A stretch of 64,000 nt of DNA from Bacteroides faecichinchillae JCM 17102 (GTDB lineage Bacteria > Bacteroidota > Bacteroidia > Bacteroidales > Bacteroidaceae): contig NZ_BAKK01000009.1 in assembly GCF_000614145.1 (NCBI RefSeq), positions 83,455-147,454 on the forward strand, read 5' to 3'. Under the pieces are notes generated by a model, which was given only the letters and a program-made list of their open reading frames with translations, was not told the origin of the DNA and made no database searches. A program made the position numbers and the translations under genes. Below are positions 45,949-55,331 of this stretch, one piece after another. Position 1 is the stretch's first letter. Each line of letters opens with the position of its first letter.

Positions 45949-48005
45949 TTAAACTGTTGTCTGCTTGTTCAGCCAGTCATAAAAGTAATATTGTGCTCTG
46001 ATAGCAGCTTTTCCGGCAGGTCTTTTTTTGAAAACATTATTCAATTGGCCGTCCACCCAACAGGCCTTTTGATTATCTCTCAGTTGGATATGTAGTAATT
46101 CTATTAAATCACTTTTTAAATCGGGATCAAGAATAGGGGTGACAGCTTCAATTCGGCGATATAAGTTACGTCTCATCCAGTCAGGAGAACCCATGAAGAG
46201 ATCGGGATTACCATTGTTTCCAAAATACCAGATACGGGCATGTTCCAGAAAACTATCAACAATGCGTGTTACACGAATGTTACGACTGTAAGGCAGTCCC
46301 GGATGAGGCAGCAAATACCTCGGACAATCAGGTCGATTTTTACCCCCCGTTCAGAGGCTTCATAAAGTCGGTCGATCATAGTTGGGTCTTGAAGTGCGTT
46401 CATTTTCAAAATGATTCGTCCTTCTTTTCCTTGTTCGGCAAGAGAGATTTCCCGGTCAATGAGCTGGTTTAGTTCCGGAATCAGGTTAAAGCGGGCAACC
46501 AGCAACGTATTGAATTTCGGATTTTCTTTTCCTTGTAGCGTGCGGAAGAGGTTATACAGGTCATTCACGATTTCTTTCCGACAAGTGAATAACCCGCAGT
46601 CTGCATAAAGCGTGGCAGTTTTTTCATTGAAGTTACCCGTACTGATGTATGCGTAACTGGGAACCTTTTCCCCATTAAACCCGCGGCGTCGTACAAGAGC
46701 TACTTTGGCGTGCACCTTCAGTCCGGGAATACTATAAATAATCTTGATGCCTGCTGCTTGCATCATTTCAGCAGTTGCCAGGTTGTTTTCTTCATCAAAA
46801 CGGGCTTTAAGTTCTACAAAAACAGTTACTTTCTTACCGTTCTGCGCGGCAGCTATCAGTGTGTTAATGACAGCGGAGTTTTCCGCTACCCGATATTGGG
46901 TAACCATGATTTCTCGTGTTTCAGGATTGTGCACTGCTTCGTAAAGAAAATGAATGAAATGGTCGAAAGAATGATAAGGATAGTATAATAACAAGTCCTT
47001 CTTAGCAACATAATTGAAGATTGACTCCTTTTCATCAAGACAAGTTAGTCTCATCGGCTTCGGCTTCTCAATAGGACGGAGCGACTTGTTCGGATTAGGC
47101 AGATGACGCAAATCTTCCAAGTTCAGGTGCTTGTCTCCAGGGACAAGCTCGTCACGATGGATATGGAAAGCATCCATCAGGAATTCGAGAAAGTCTTGTG
47201 GCATAGAACGGTCATAAACAAATCGGCAGACATCTCCAATCTTACGCTTTTTCACTTTCTGCTTTAATTGTTTTACGAGGTCGGCGCCGTTGGTCGTGTC
47301 GTCAATGAGAATATCGGCATCACGGGAAATCTTGATGCTATAACTGGAATCTACTTCATAACCAGGGAAAATAAGTCCGAGGTTTGCCTTGATGATGTCT
47401 TCAACAAATATCAGATAATGGTTTCCTTCGTGTGCCGGAAGTTCGATAAACCGGGGGACCTTAGCATAGGGTTGCTTCATTACGAAATAAAGCGGCTTTC
47501 CTCCCTCCTTGGGGTATAACCGTATGGCGAGATAGAGCCGATTATCCCGTAAAAAAGAGATAATCTTATCTTTTGAGACGGGAACAGGTTGCAGGTACGG
47601 AAAGATTTCTTCCCGGAAGAAGTCTTTGATAAATTTCTGATGGAACGGTTCCACATGTCTGCTTTGGTAAAAAATGATATGATTCTTTTTTAGGGCCGGC
47701 AGTATCATTTCTTCGTAGATACGCACACGATCGTCTAACTGGCGGGTAACTTCCCGGTTTATTTCTTCCACTAGTTCTCGTGCCGACTGCACACTTTCTT
47801 CATCACTTTCCGTTGCGCCGGATGCCACTGCTTTGTGGTCCGCCACACGAATTTTATAGAACTCTTCCAAATTGGCAGAGTAGATAGAGATAAAATTTAT
47901 TCGTTCGTACAGTGGCAGATGTTCGTCGCGGGCTTCCAGTAATACTCGGTAATTGAACGATAGCCAACTAATGTCCCGTTTAAAATAATTATACTTGTTT
48001 TCCAT
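45949..48005 (-). CDS. ppk1: Polyphosphate kinase 1, one-base frameshift
   Basis: Polymerises the gamma-phosphate of ATP into polyphosphate, reversibly. It starts at ATG 48005 (MENKYNYFKRDISWLSFNYRVL). Domain order is N-terminal helical (about 1-100), head (FYQSRHVEPFHQ ... EGGKPLYFVMKQP), then two PLD-like catalytic domains with LKVHAKVALVRRR (autophosphorylated His) and TGNFNEKTATLYADCGL. The frame breaks at 46300-46302: one extra C restores [38 protein letters not shown]. The joined protein is about 685 residues, the normal size. The lesion is likely a sequence error. Confidence 0.93.
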
Positions 48006-48029
48006 GCGCTTCAAAGTCAAGATTTCCTC

Positions 48030-48037
48030 CAAATATA
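48030..48037 (-). promoter_or_regulatory. Bacteroides -7 element for ppk1
   Basis: The minus strand reads TATATTTG, 24 nt before the ppk1 ATG and immediately beside the divergent element at 48039-48046. Confidence 0.5.
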
Positions 48038-48038
48038 C

Positions 48039-48046
48039 TATCTTTG
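48039..48046 (+). promoter_or_regulatory. Bacteroides -7 element for the phosphodiesterase gene
   Basis: TATCTTTG matches TAnnTTTG, 21 nt before the ATG at 48068. Confidence 0.55.
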
Positions 48047-48067
48047 TGGAATTAAACAAAAGATTTT

Positions 48068-48559
48068 ATGACAAGAATAGGATTATTATCAGATACTCAC
48101 GCTTATTGGGATGAAAAATATTTGGAATATTTCGAACCCTGTGACGAAATCTGGCATGCGGGAGATATCGGTTCTCTGGAAGTAGCGGAGAAACTCATCG
48201 AGTTTCGTCCGTTTCGTGCCGTTTATGGGAATATTGATGGTCAGGAGATTAGGAAACTATTTCCACAAGTAAACCGTTTTACCGTAGATGGGGCGGAAAT
48301 ACTGATGAAGCATATTGGAGGTTATCCGGGAAAATATGATTCCTCTATCATTGGGAGTCTGATGACGCGTCCACCAAAATTGTTTATTAGCGGACATTCC
48401 CATATATTAAAGGTAAAATATGATAAAACATTAAATATGTTACATATTAATCCGGGAGCTGCCGGGATATCCGGTTTTCATAAAGTACGGACATTGGTGC
48501 GCTTTGTCATTGATCAGGGAGCCTTCAAAGACTTGGAAGTTATTGAATTGGCCGGGTGA
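48068..48559 (+). CDS. YfcE/MJ0936-type metallophosphoesterase
   Basis: A 163-residue cytoplasmic phosphodiesterase of the calcineurin-like fold. Metal motifs are in order: LLSDTHAYWD (DxH), WHAGDIG (GD), YGNIDG (GN), MKHIGG (H), and SGHSHILKVKYD (GHSH). Length is normal for the family. The natural substrate is unknown; members cleave model phosphodiesters. It diverges from ppk1 with adjacent promoter elements. Confidence 0.92.
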   Translation: MTRIGLLSDTHAYWDEKYLEYFEPCDEIWHAGDIGSLEVAEKLIEFRPFRAVYGNIDGQEIRKLFPQVNRFTVDGAEILMKHIGGYPGKYDSSIIGSLMTRPPKLFISGHSHILKVKYDKTLNMLHINPGAAGISGFHKVRTLVRFVIDQGAFKDLEVIELAG

Positions 48560-48634
48560 AAAATGATTTTAAAATTTTGCCACGTCAGATTTCTTTCCGA
48601 CCTTTGCACGCAGTAACGAATAACTCAGACGAAG

Positions 48635-49504
48635 ATGAAAGGAATTATTCTGGCAGGAGGGAGTGCTACGCGTCTCTATCCGCTTTCTAAAGCGATTTCC
48701 AAGCAAATAATGCCTGTGTATGACAAGCCGATGATTTATTATCCGCTATCTACACTGATGTTGGCTGGAATACGTGAAGTATTGATTATCTCTACCCCGC
48801 GTGATCTTCCTATGTTCCGCGATTTGTTGGGGACAGGTGAAGAACTAGGAATGTCGTTTTCTTATAAAATTCAGGAGAAACCTAACGGCTTGGCGCAGGC
48901 TTTTGTACTTGGGGCCGATTTTCTGAACGGAGAACCGGGTTGCCTTATCTTGGGCGATAATATGTTTTACGGTCAGGGATTTTCTGCTATGCTTCGCCGT
49001 GCTGCCAGCATAACAAAAGGTGCATGTATTTTCGGCTATTATGTGAAAGATCCTCGCGCTTATGGTGTGGTGGAATTTGACGAACAGGGAAAAGTGATGT
49101 CTCTGGAAGAAAAACCGGTACATCCGAAAAGTAACTATGCTGTTCCTGGACTTTACTTCTACGACGCTACTGTAACTGCAAAAGCTGCTGCACTCCGACC
49201 TTCGGCGCGTGGAGAATATGAGATAACGGATCTGAACCGTCTCTATCTGGAAGAGGGCACATTGAAGGTAGAACTATTTGGACGTGGATTTGCATGGCTT
49301 GATACAGGAAACTGTGACAGCTTATTGGAAGCTTCCAATTTTGTGGCAACCATTCAGAATCGTCAGGGTTTCTATGTCAGCTGTATCGAAGAAATAGCTT
49401 GGCGTCAGGGATGGATTTCATCAGAGCAACTATTTGTGTTAGGACAACAACTTGAAAAGACGGAATACGGTAAGTACCTTATAGAACTGGCAAAACAATC
49501 CTAA
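48635..49504 (+). CDS. rfbA: Glucose-1-phosphate thymidylyltransferase
   Basis: Makes dTDP-glucose from dTTP and glucose 1-phosphate, the first step to dTDP-rhamnose and related sugars. The 289-residue protein has GIILAGGSATRLYPLS, KQIMPVYDKPMIYYPLS, LGDNMFYG, VEFDEQGKVMSLEEKP, SNYAVPGLYFYD and AWLDTGNCDSLLEAS, all diagnostic. It precedes rfbB by 21 nt. The rfbC and rfbD genes needed to finish dTDP-rhamnose are not adjacent. Confidence 0.96.
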   Translation: MKGIILAGGSATRLYPLSKAISKQIMPVYDKPMIYYPLSTLMLAGIREVLIISTPRDLPMFRDLLGTGEELGMSFSYKIQEKPNGLAQAFVLGADFLNGEPGCLILGDNMFYGQGFSAMLRRAASITKGACIFGYYVKDPRAYGVVEFDEQGKVMSLEEKPVHPKSNYAVPGLYFYDATVTAKAAALRPSARGEYEITDLNRLYLEEGTLKVELFGRGFAWLDTGNCDSLLEASNFVATIQNRQGFYVSCIEEIAWRQGWISSEQLFVLGQQLEKTEYGKYLIELAKQS

Positions 49505-49525
49505 AATCAACATAAAGAATTATAT

Positions 49526-50662
49526 ATGAAAACTTATTTAGTGACCGGTGCTGCTGGATTTATTGGCGCCAATTATATAAAGTATATTCTAGCTAAACAC
49601 AGTGACATAAAAGTGATTGTCCTGGATGCTTTAACATATGCAGGTAATCTGGGTACTATTGCAAAAGATATTGATAACGAACGTTGTTTTTTTATAAAAG
49701 GCGATATCTGTAATCGCGAAGTGGTAGATCGTCTTTTTGCTGAATACCGTTTTGATTATGTAGTGAATTTCGCTGCTGAAAGTCATGTAGACCGTAGCAT
49801 TGAAAATCCTCAATTGTTCTTGATAACTAATATTCTCGGTACTCAAAATCTGTTGGATTGCGCTCGTCGTGCATGGGTGATGGGTAAGGATGAACAAGGA
49901 TATCCTACCTGGAGGAAAGGCGTACGTTATCATCAGGTATCTACAGACGAAGTATATGGTTCTCTTGGAACAGAAGGTTACTTTACTGAAACAACTCCGC
50001 TTTGTCCTCACAGCCCTTACAGTGCATCCAAAACAAGTGCTGATATGGTAGTGATGGCTTATCACGATACTTATAAAATGCCGGTAACAATTACCCGTTG
50101 TTCTAATAACTACGGTCCTTATCACTTCCCGGAGAAACTGATTCCACTAATTATCAAGAATATTCTTGAAGGTAAACATTTGCCTGTTTACGGTGATGGC
50201 AGCAATGTGCGTGACTGGCTTTACGTAGAGGATCATTGTAAGGCAATCGATCTCGTGGTACGTGAAGGTAAAGAAGGTGAAGCATACAACGTAGGTGGAC
50301 ATAACGAAAAAACAAATCTTGAAATCGTGAAGCTAACCATTGCAACGATCCACCGATTGATGGAAGAACATCCCGAATATCGTCAGGTCTTGAAGAAAAA
50401 AGTAAAAGACGAAAAGGGAGAAATTACAATCGATTGGATAAACGAAGATTTGATTACCTTTGTTAAGGATCGTTTGGGACACGACCAACGTTACGCTATT
50501 GACCCAACTAAGATCACAAACGCTTTGGGGTGGTATCCGGAAACGAAATTTGAGGTTGGTATTGTGAAGACTATCGAATGGTATCTGAATAATCAGGCTT
50601 GGGTCGATGAAGTGACCAGTGGCGATTATCAGGGATACTACGAAAAAATGTACGGGAAATAA
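49526..50662 (+). CDS. rfbB: dTDP-glucose 4,6-dehydratase
   Basis: Converts dTDP-glucose to dTDP-4-keto-6-deoxyglucose with bound NAD. An extended SDR of 378 residues: TGAAGFIGANYIKY at the N-terminus, NFAAESHVDRSIENP, STDEVYGSLG, the YSASKTSAD catalytic Tyr-Lys, RCSNNYGPYHFPEKLIPL, and NVRDWLYVEDHCKAI. At 378 residues it is slightly longer than the usual 340-360, with a charged insert around 285-315. Second gene of rfbAB. Confidence 0.95.
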   Translation: MKTYLVTGAAGFIGANYIKYILAKHSDIKVIVLDALTYAGNLGTIAKDIDNERCFFIKGDICNREVVDRLFAEYRFDYVVNFAAESHVDRSIENPQLFLITNILGTQNLLDCARRAWVMGKDEQGYPTWRKGVRYHQVSTDEVYGSLGTEGYFTETTPLCPHSPYSASKTSADMVVMAYHDTYKMPVTITRCSNNYGPYHFPEKLIPLIIKNILEGKHLPVYGDGSNVRDWLYVEDHCKAIDLVVREGKEGEAYNVGGHNEKTNLEIVKLTIATIHRLMEEHPEYRQVLKKKVKDEKGEITIDWINEDLITFVKDRLGHDQRYAIDPTKITNALGWYPETKFEVGIVKTIEWYLNNQAWVDEVTSGDYQGYYEKMYGK

Positions 50663-50730
50663 TTCCGGAGATTACTTGGAATATTCAGCCTAGTCCTAAC
50701 AAATTTAGGCTGAATCAAATTAAATAATGT

Positions 50731-50884
50731 GATCTTGTACTTCATAAGTCTTCATCTACAAGTATTGTTTAATAGATGTACAAGAACTTCCCGAAAGATG
50801 TACTTGAATAGATAGATTGATGTACAAGAGTAGTCTGAATGAAGTACAAGATTGCTATGAAAGAAGTACTAGAGTTGGATAAAT
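50731..50884. repeat. Degenerate array of seven 22-nt units
   Basis: Units begin at 50731, 50753, 50775, 50797, 50819, 50841 and 50863, exactly 22 nt apart. Five begin GATGTACAAG or a close variant (GATGTACTTG, GAAGTACAAG, GAAGTACTAG); the first two are more diverged. Only the first 10 positions of each unit are conserved and the other 12 vary. It fills the spacer between rfbB and menA; no gene is visible. Confidence 0.85.
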
Positions 50885-50896
50885 GGTGTGTTTGAT

Positions 50897-51789
50897 TTAG
50901 CTTATCAGCATTCCAATTGATAAAAGAATACCGAATAACAGCATATTACGCGAAGTTTCGCCTAATATGCTGTTTAATTTTTTACCGTTATGAATTTGTA
51001 TCATTCGTTTCCATGTGATGATATGAGGAATTAGATAGAACTGCGGTAGAAGGGCAGCAAACATATGCCCTTCGATAAGAAACCAAAAGCAGAGTAGGGA
51101 GGCAGACAATCCTAATATAAAGTAAAGGTATTGCCCAAAATGCTCTCCAAAGCGAACGATAACAGTCTGTTTACCGCTTTGTGCGTCTGCTTCGCGGTCG
51201 CGATAATTGTTTACTACTAATAATGTATCGATCAGTAATCCGCAAATCAGAGAGGTAATGGTAACATCCGGTGTCCACGTCAATGTTTGTACGTAATAAG
51301 TCCCGCCTACAGGTACGAAACCGAAAAAGACGATAACTAGAACATCTCCCCAGCCATTATAAGATAAGGATAAGGACCAGTAGTGTAGAGAAAAGCAAAA
51401 AGTACACAGAGCAATCCTACGAGTACCAATTCCCATCCGGCATAGAATAGCAGTACGCTGCCGATAAGACAGGCAAGTACTACGGTGATAATGATTCCTG
51501 TCCGCATGGCTCCTGCTGAAATCCACCCTTGTGCACAGGCACGTTCCGGACCAAGTCGGTCTTCTCGGTCAGTGCCTTTGAGATAATCGAAAAGGTCATT
51601 GATGAAATTGGCCGCAATCTGCATGAAGCTTGCAAACAGGCAACAAATAAGAGCAGGAAGCCATTGAAAATGTCCATCCATTGTAGCAAGTGCTGTACCT
51701 ACCATGACAGGAGTAATGGCTCCTGTCAGTGTTTTGGGACGTGCTGCCAATATCCAAGCATGTAGCGAATTCCGTTTAACTTTTTCCAT
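50897..51789 (-). CDS. menA: 1,4-dihydroxy-2-naphthoate polyprenyltransferase, one-base frameshift
   Basis: Attaches the prenyl tail in menaquinone synthesis at the inner membrane. Starts at ATG 51789 (MEKVKRNSLHAWILAARPKTLTGAI). The prenyl-diphosphate motif NFINDLFDYLKGTDREDRLGP (about residues 63-83) is typical of MenA, and a second Asp-rich motif NNYRDREADAQSGK lies in the later part. The frame breaks near 51369: one base restores TGPYPLSYNGWGDVLVIVFFG. The joined protein is about 297 residues with 8-9 membrane helices. Menaquinone is needed for anaerobic fumarate respiration, so a real knock-out is unlikely. Confidence 0.9.
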
Positions 51790-51831
51790 TCTATTATTGT
51801 TTATCTCTGTATAATTAAATGCTTTGACGGA

Positions 51832-51839
51832 CAAAGGTA
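51832..51839 (-). promoter_or_regulatory. Bacteroides -7 element for menA
   Basis: The minus strand reads TACCTTTG, 42 nt before the menA ATG. Confidence 0.5.
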
Positions 51840-51851
51840 CATGAATTTTTT

Positions 51852-51859
51852 TATCTTTG
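51852..51859 (+). promoter_or_regulatory. Bacteroides -7 element for the lipoprotein phosphoesterase
   Basis: TATCTTTG matches TAnnTTTG, 23 nt before the ATG at 51883. Confidence 0.55.
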
Positions 51860-51882
51860 TACTTTCATTATATTAAAAGACT

Positions 51883-52911
51883 ATGAAGAAGAAGTTTTAT
51901 CCTTTCTTATTATTGGGGGTGTTATTTGCTTTCGTCTCTTGTAAGTCGAAGAAAAATATGATAGCAAGTTCATCTGCCTCTACTTTGACTATAGATACCG
52001 TTACCCCATTAAAGAAAGATACCCATGTTCCTTCCAAGCATTCGGAAGTCAATGATCTGGGTGAAGAAATTGAAAAGGAACGCAAAGCAAAAATCTTTTC
52101 TGATGAAACGGTACCTGGAATAAAAATATCCTATTCTGCATTAGACTTGGGTACAGATTATTCCGGTATAGAGCGTGTGATGTATTATGATTTTATAAAC
52201 GATGATATTCCTGAAGCATTTGACGGATTTCGTATTGCTTTTATTTCTGACTTGCATTATAAAAGTTTGTTTAGGCAGACTGCATTGCGCAATCTTGTCC
52301 GTTTGTTGAATAAGCAAAAAGCAGATGTGCTGTTGATGGGAGGGGATTATCAGGAAGGATGTGAACATGTGGAACCCTTGTTCGCTGCACTCTCGGAGGT
52401 GAAAACTCCGATGGGAACATACGGTGTGATGGGAAATAATGATTATGAACGTTGTCATGACGAGATCATCCGTACGATGGAATATTATGGAATGCATGTA
52501 TTGGAGCATAAAGTAGATACTCTACGCAAAGGCGGTCAGCAGATATTGATTGCTGGTGTGCGTGATCCTTTTAATAGGACAAAGAATGGGGTGTCTCCAA
52601 CATTGGCGCTTTCACCTAAAGACTTTGTTATTCTTCTGGTGCATACTCCGGACTATGTGGAAGATGTGTCGGTAGCTAATACGGATCTTGCTTTGGTGGG
52701 ACATACTCATGGTGGACAAGTACGCATATTTGGTAAAGCTCCGATACAGAACTCTCATTATGGTATGCGTTTTCTTACAGGATTGGCTTATAACTCAGAT
52801 CAGATACCACTGATCGTAACAAATGGTATCGGAACTTCACAGTTACCTATCCGTATCGGTGCTCCTGCAGAGATAATAATGATAACTCTTCACAGTACAC
52901 AGAAGAAATAG
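51883..52911 (+). CDS. Lipoprotein metallophosphoesterase (YaeI/YkuE-like)
   Basis: A 342-residue calcineurin-like phosphoesterase. Lipobox FAFVSCKSKK marks it as an envelope lipoprotein, followed by a linker of about 60 residues. Metal motifs are in order: FISDLHYK, LMGGDYQEG, GVMGNNDYER, LLVHTPDY and LVGHTHGGQVRIFG, the pattern of the YaeI group. Some relatives act on phospholipid or UDP-lipid intermediates, but the substrate here cannot be assigned. Monocistronic, divergent from menA. Confidence 0.88.
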   Translation: MKKKFYPFLLLGVLFAFVSCKSKKNMIASSSASTLTIDTVTPLKKDTHVPSKHSEVNDLGEEIEKERKAKIFSDETVPGIKISYSALDLGTDYSGIERVMYYDFINDDIPEAFDGFRIAFISDLHYKSLFRQTALRNLVRLLNKQKADVLLMGGDYQEGCEHVEPLFAALSEVKTPMGTYGVMGNNDYERCHDEIIRTMEYYGMHVLEHKVDTLRKGGQQILIAGVRDPFNRTKNGVSPTLALSPKDFVILLVHTPDYVEDVSVANTDLALVGHTHGGQVRIFGKAPIQNSHYGMRFLTGLAYNSDQIPLIVTNGIGTSQLPIRIGAPAEIIMITLHSTQKK

Positions 52912-52965
52912 TCAGTTTATGAAAAAGGGGTGATGGATAACGCAATAGAGTAATCAATCTTATGA

Positions 52966-53562
52966 CTACAGTAATTCATCTTTTGTATGCATAGCCAAGT
53001 AATTCCAAACTCTTGGATGAACGAAGTAACGGACATCTTTTCCTTCGGAAAGTGCTTGGCGGATAAAAGTGGAACTGATCTCAAATACAGGTGAATGAAC
53101 GAGACGTACAGTTTTCGGAAGTTCCCTTTTTTCTATAGGGTAACCCGGACGTGGATAAATGAGCAGCTGATTTTCTTTGATGATCCGTTCGGATTGATAC
53201 CAACGATCGAAACGTGTCCAATTATCGGCACCGATAATGAAATAGAATTCCCGTTCGGGATAAGTAGCATGTAACTTATCTAATGTGTGAATACTGTATG
53301 ATGGACGAGGTAAATGAAATTCGAAATCAGAAGCATGGAAACGTGGATAATCTTCAACAGCCAGTTCTACTAATTTAAGGCGTAGTTCGTCACTCCATAG
53401 TTCTGAATGTGCCTTTAGAGGGTTTTGTGGGCTTACTAAAAACCATATTTCATCCAGTCCCTCATATTCGCAAAGGTAATTAGCTATAGCTAAGTGCCCG
53501 ATATGAATCGGATTGAATGACCCGCTGAATATTCCGGTTTTTAATTTAGTAACTTTATCCAT
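52966..53562 (-). CDS. nadD: Nicotinate-nucleotide adenylyltransferase
   Basis: Adenylylates nicotinate mononucleotide to form deamido-NAD. The 198-residue protein has the nucleotidyltransferase signatures [21 protein letters not shown] near the N-terminus and [24 protein letters not shown] (ISSTxIR) near the C-terminus, with [11 protein letters not shown] between. It is downstream of gmk and a small membrane protein gene on the minus strand. Confidence 0.94.
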   Translation of the reverse strand: MDKVTKLKTGIFSGSFNPIHIGHLAIANYLCEYEGLDEIWFLVSPQNPLKAHSELWSDELRLKLVELAVEDYPRFHASDFEFHLPRPSYSIHTLDKLHATYPEREFYFIIGADNWTRFDRWYQSERIIKENQLLIYPRPGYPIEKRELPKTVRLVHSPVFEISSTFIRQALSEGKDVRYFVHPRVWNYLAMHTKDELL

Positions 53563-53728
53563 TTAGGGAAAACAATGGCTTGTCTGAGGGTTATTAACAG
53601 TAGAATAACGGCAAAGATCCACTTCTCATAAAAGAAGAAAATATACCAGAACTCAGGCTTACAATACCTGTGGCAGCACATAGAATCGTCATGTTTACAA
53701 TTGTCTTTCTAGGATACTTCTTTGCCAT
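53541..53728 (-). CDS. Small two-helix membrane protein between gmk and nadD, probable one-base frameshift
   Basis: From ATG 53728 the frame reads [20 protein letters not shown] and continues to a stop at 53594 (44 codons). If one base is missing near 53660, the reading becomes [31 protein letters not shown] and ends at 53541, just inside nadD, giving 62 residues. That has one hydrophobic segment in the N-terminal part and a convincing helix at about 38-50. The improved hydrophobic reading and coupling to nadD favour the joined form. No function known. Confidence 0.45.
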
Positions 53729-53744
53729 TTTCCTTTATTTTTAT

Positions 53745-54311
53745 CTATTTCTCCAAAAACTCTTTGATTACTTTCAGAGCTTCCACTTTAGCTGTTTCCA
53801 AATCGTCATTGATAATGACCTTATCGAATTTGGGAGCAAAACTCAACTCAAATTCAGCTTTAGCTATACGACTTTCAATTACTTCCGGATTATCCGTACC
53901 TCTACCTTCCAGTCGACAACGTAACTCTTCAACAGAAGGCGGCTGAATAAAAACAGACAGAGCCCGGTCACCATAGAATTTCTTGATATTGCATCCGCCT
54001 ACTACATCCACGTCAAAAATAACGTTTTGTCCTTTTTCCAATTGCTTTTCTACCTGAGACTTCAATGTCCCATAATAGCGGTCTGTATATACTTCTTCAT
54101 ATTCCAAAAACTCATTATTCTCTATACGATAACGAAACTCTTCAGGAGTAAGAAAGAAATATTCAACTCCATGTTTCTCTGTTCCGCGCGGAGCGCGGCT
54201 AGTGGCAGAAATAGAGAAAGCAAGATTCAAATCCTGCGTTAATAGATAATTGATGATAGTAGACTTTCCTGAACCTGACGGAGCAGAAAAGATGATTAAT
54301 TTACCATTCAT
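53745..54311 (-). CDS. gmk: Guanylate kinase
   Basis: Phosphorylates GMP to GDP. The 188-residue protein has P-loop SAPSGSGKST (residues 9-18), the GMP-binding SATSRAPRGTEKHGVEYFFL, EYEEVYTDRYYGT, and VIFDVDVVGG. Downstream are the small membrane protein and nadD; yicC is 84 nt upstream. yicC-gmk adjacency is common in bacteria. Confidence 0.96.
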   Translation of the reverse strand: MNGKLIIFSAPSGSGKSTIINYLLTQDLNLAFSISATSRAPRGTEKHGVEYFFLTPEEFRYRIENNEFLEYEEVYTDRYYGTLKSQVEKQLEKGQNVIFDVDVVGGCNIKKFYGDRALSVFIQPPSVEELRCRLEGRGTDNPEVIESRIAKAEFELSFAPKFDKVIINDDLETAKVEALKVIKEFLEK

Positions 54312-54324
54312 AATAAAAATAAAG

Positions 54325-54345
54325 AATTAAGAATGAAGAATGAAG
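54325..54345. repeat. Three-copy AATGAAG-type heptamer repeat
   Basis: AATTAAG, AATGAAG, AATGAAG followed by AATT lie between yicC and gmk. It matches the 24166-24193 element in unit and ending, but without a perfect hairpin partner. Confidence 0.55.
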
Positions 54346-54395
54346 AATTGCTGTGCTATTTGTAATGTTACGTAGAAATTTTTCACTCTTTATTT

Positions 54396-55274
54396 TTACA
54401 TAACGTTCAATACTTGTTCTTTAATTTGTTCCAATTCATCTTTCATTTGCACGACGATCTTTTGCATTTCGGCATGGTTGGATTTGCTACCAAGTGTATT
54501 GATTTCACGTCCCATTTCCTGAGCGATGAATCCTAGTTTCTTGCCCTGACCGTTACCATTTTCCATGGTGCTGATAAAGTATTTTAAGTGGTTATTGAGG
54601 CGTTGCTTCTCTTCATTGACATCGAGCTTTTCGATGTAGTAGATTAATTCTTGTTCCAATCGGTTCTTGTCGTAGTCCACACTTAAAGTTTTTTCAAGTG
54701 CATCGGTGATACGTTCTTTTACTCTTGTTACACGTTCTTTTTCGTAAGGAGTCACTGTTTCGAGCAAATGAGTGATATTAGTGATTTTCTCGCGGAATTT
54801 CTTTTCCAATGCAGCGCCTTCCTGCTTACGGAACTCTACAAGATTATTGATAGCTTCCAATACAGCCACATGTACCATTTTCCATTCTTCTTCAGTCAGC
54901 TCTTGAATCTCTGTTTTTGTCATAACATCCGGTAGGCGGAGTAATGTCTGAAACCAGTCTGTCGGAACAGGGATACCAAGATTTTCAGAAATGTTCTGGA
55001 TTTGTTTGTAGTAACCTTCTAACAATGTTTGATTGATAGGAGTCGCTCCTTCCGTACCTTCCTTTTTCTCTATCCACAAGCTGAAATCAACCTTTCCACG
55101 CTCCAGTATTTTGGAAATCTCATTGCGGATTTCAATCTCTTTTTCACGATAAATAGGGGCTATGCGGGTGAAGAGGTCCATAGCTTTGCTATTGAGCGAC
55201 TTGATTTCTACGTTTATCTTTTTATCAGGAAGTTCGGCAGTAGCTTTGCCATATCCTGTCATTGACTGTATCAT
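54396..55274 (-). CDS. yicC: YicC-family endoribonuclease
   Basis: A 292-residue protein with the conserved N-terminal MIQSMTGYGKA and NVEIKSLNSKAMDLFTRIAP, a long helical middle, and the C-terminal GKKLGFIAQEMGREINTLGSKSNHAEMQKIVVQMKDELEQIKEQ (in pieces) that is the family hallmark. YicC proteins are metal-dependent endoribonucleases. Immediately upstream of gmk, as in many bacteria. A TACTTTTG element lies 17 nt before the ATG. Confidence 0.94.
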   Translation of the reverse strand: MIQSMTGYGKATAELPDKKINVEIKSLNSKAMDLFTRIAPIYREKEIEIRNEISKILERGKVDFSLWIEKKEGTEGATPINQTLLEGYYKQIQNISENLGIPVPTDWFQTLLRLPDVMTKTEIQELTEEEWKMVHVAVLEAINNLVEFRKQEGAALEKKFREKITNITHLLETVTPYEKERVTRVKERITDALEKTLSVDYDKNRLEQELIYYIEKLDVNEEKQRLNNHLKYFISTMENGNGQGKKLGFIAQEMGREINTLGSKSNHAEMQKIVVQMKDELEQIKEQVLNVM

Positions 55275-55291
55275 AATCTTAAAGTTTTGTG

Positions 55292-55299
55292 CAAAAGTA
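55292..55299 (-). promoter_or_regulatory. Bacteroides -7 element for yicC-gmk-nadD
   Basis: The minus strand reads TACTTTTG, 17 nt upstream of the yicC ATG. Confidence 0.5.
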
Positions 55300-55331
55300 C
55301 ACGATTATTTTAAGAATTGGAAATAATCATG

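Noticed and set aside
48635..50662. Complete dTDP-rhamnose or capsule locus
   Set aside because: Only rfbA and rfbB are present; no rfbC, rfbD, glycosyltransferase or flippase is adjacent.
50731..50884. CRISPR-like array
   Set aside because: There is no constant repeat separated by unique spacers of about 30 nt; the unit is only 22 nt, degenerate throughout, and no cas genes are present.
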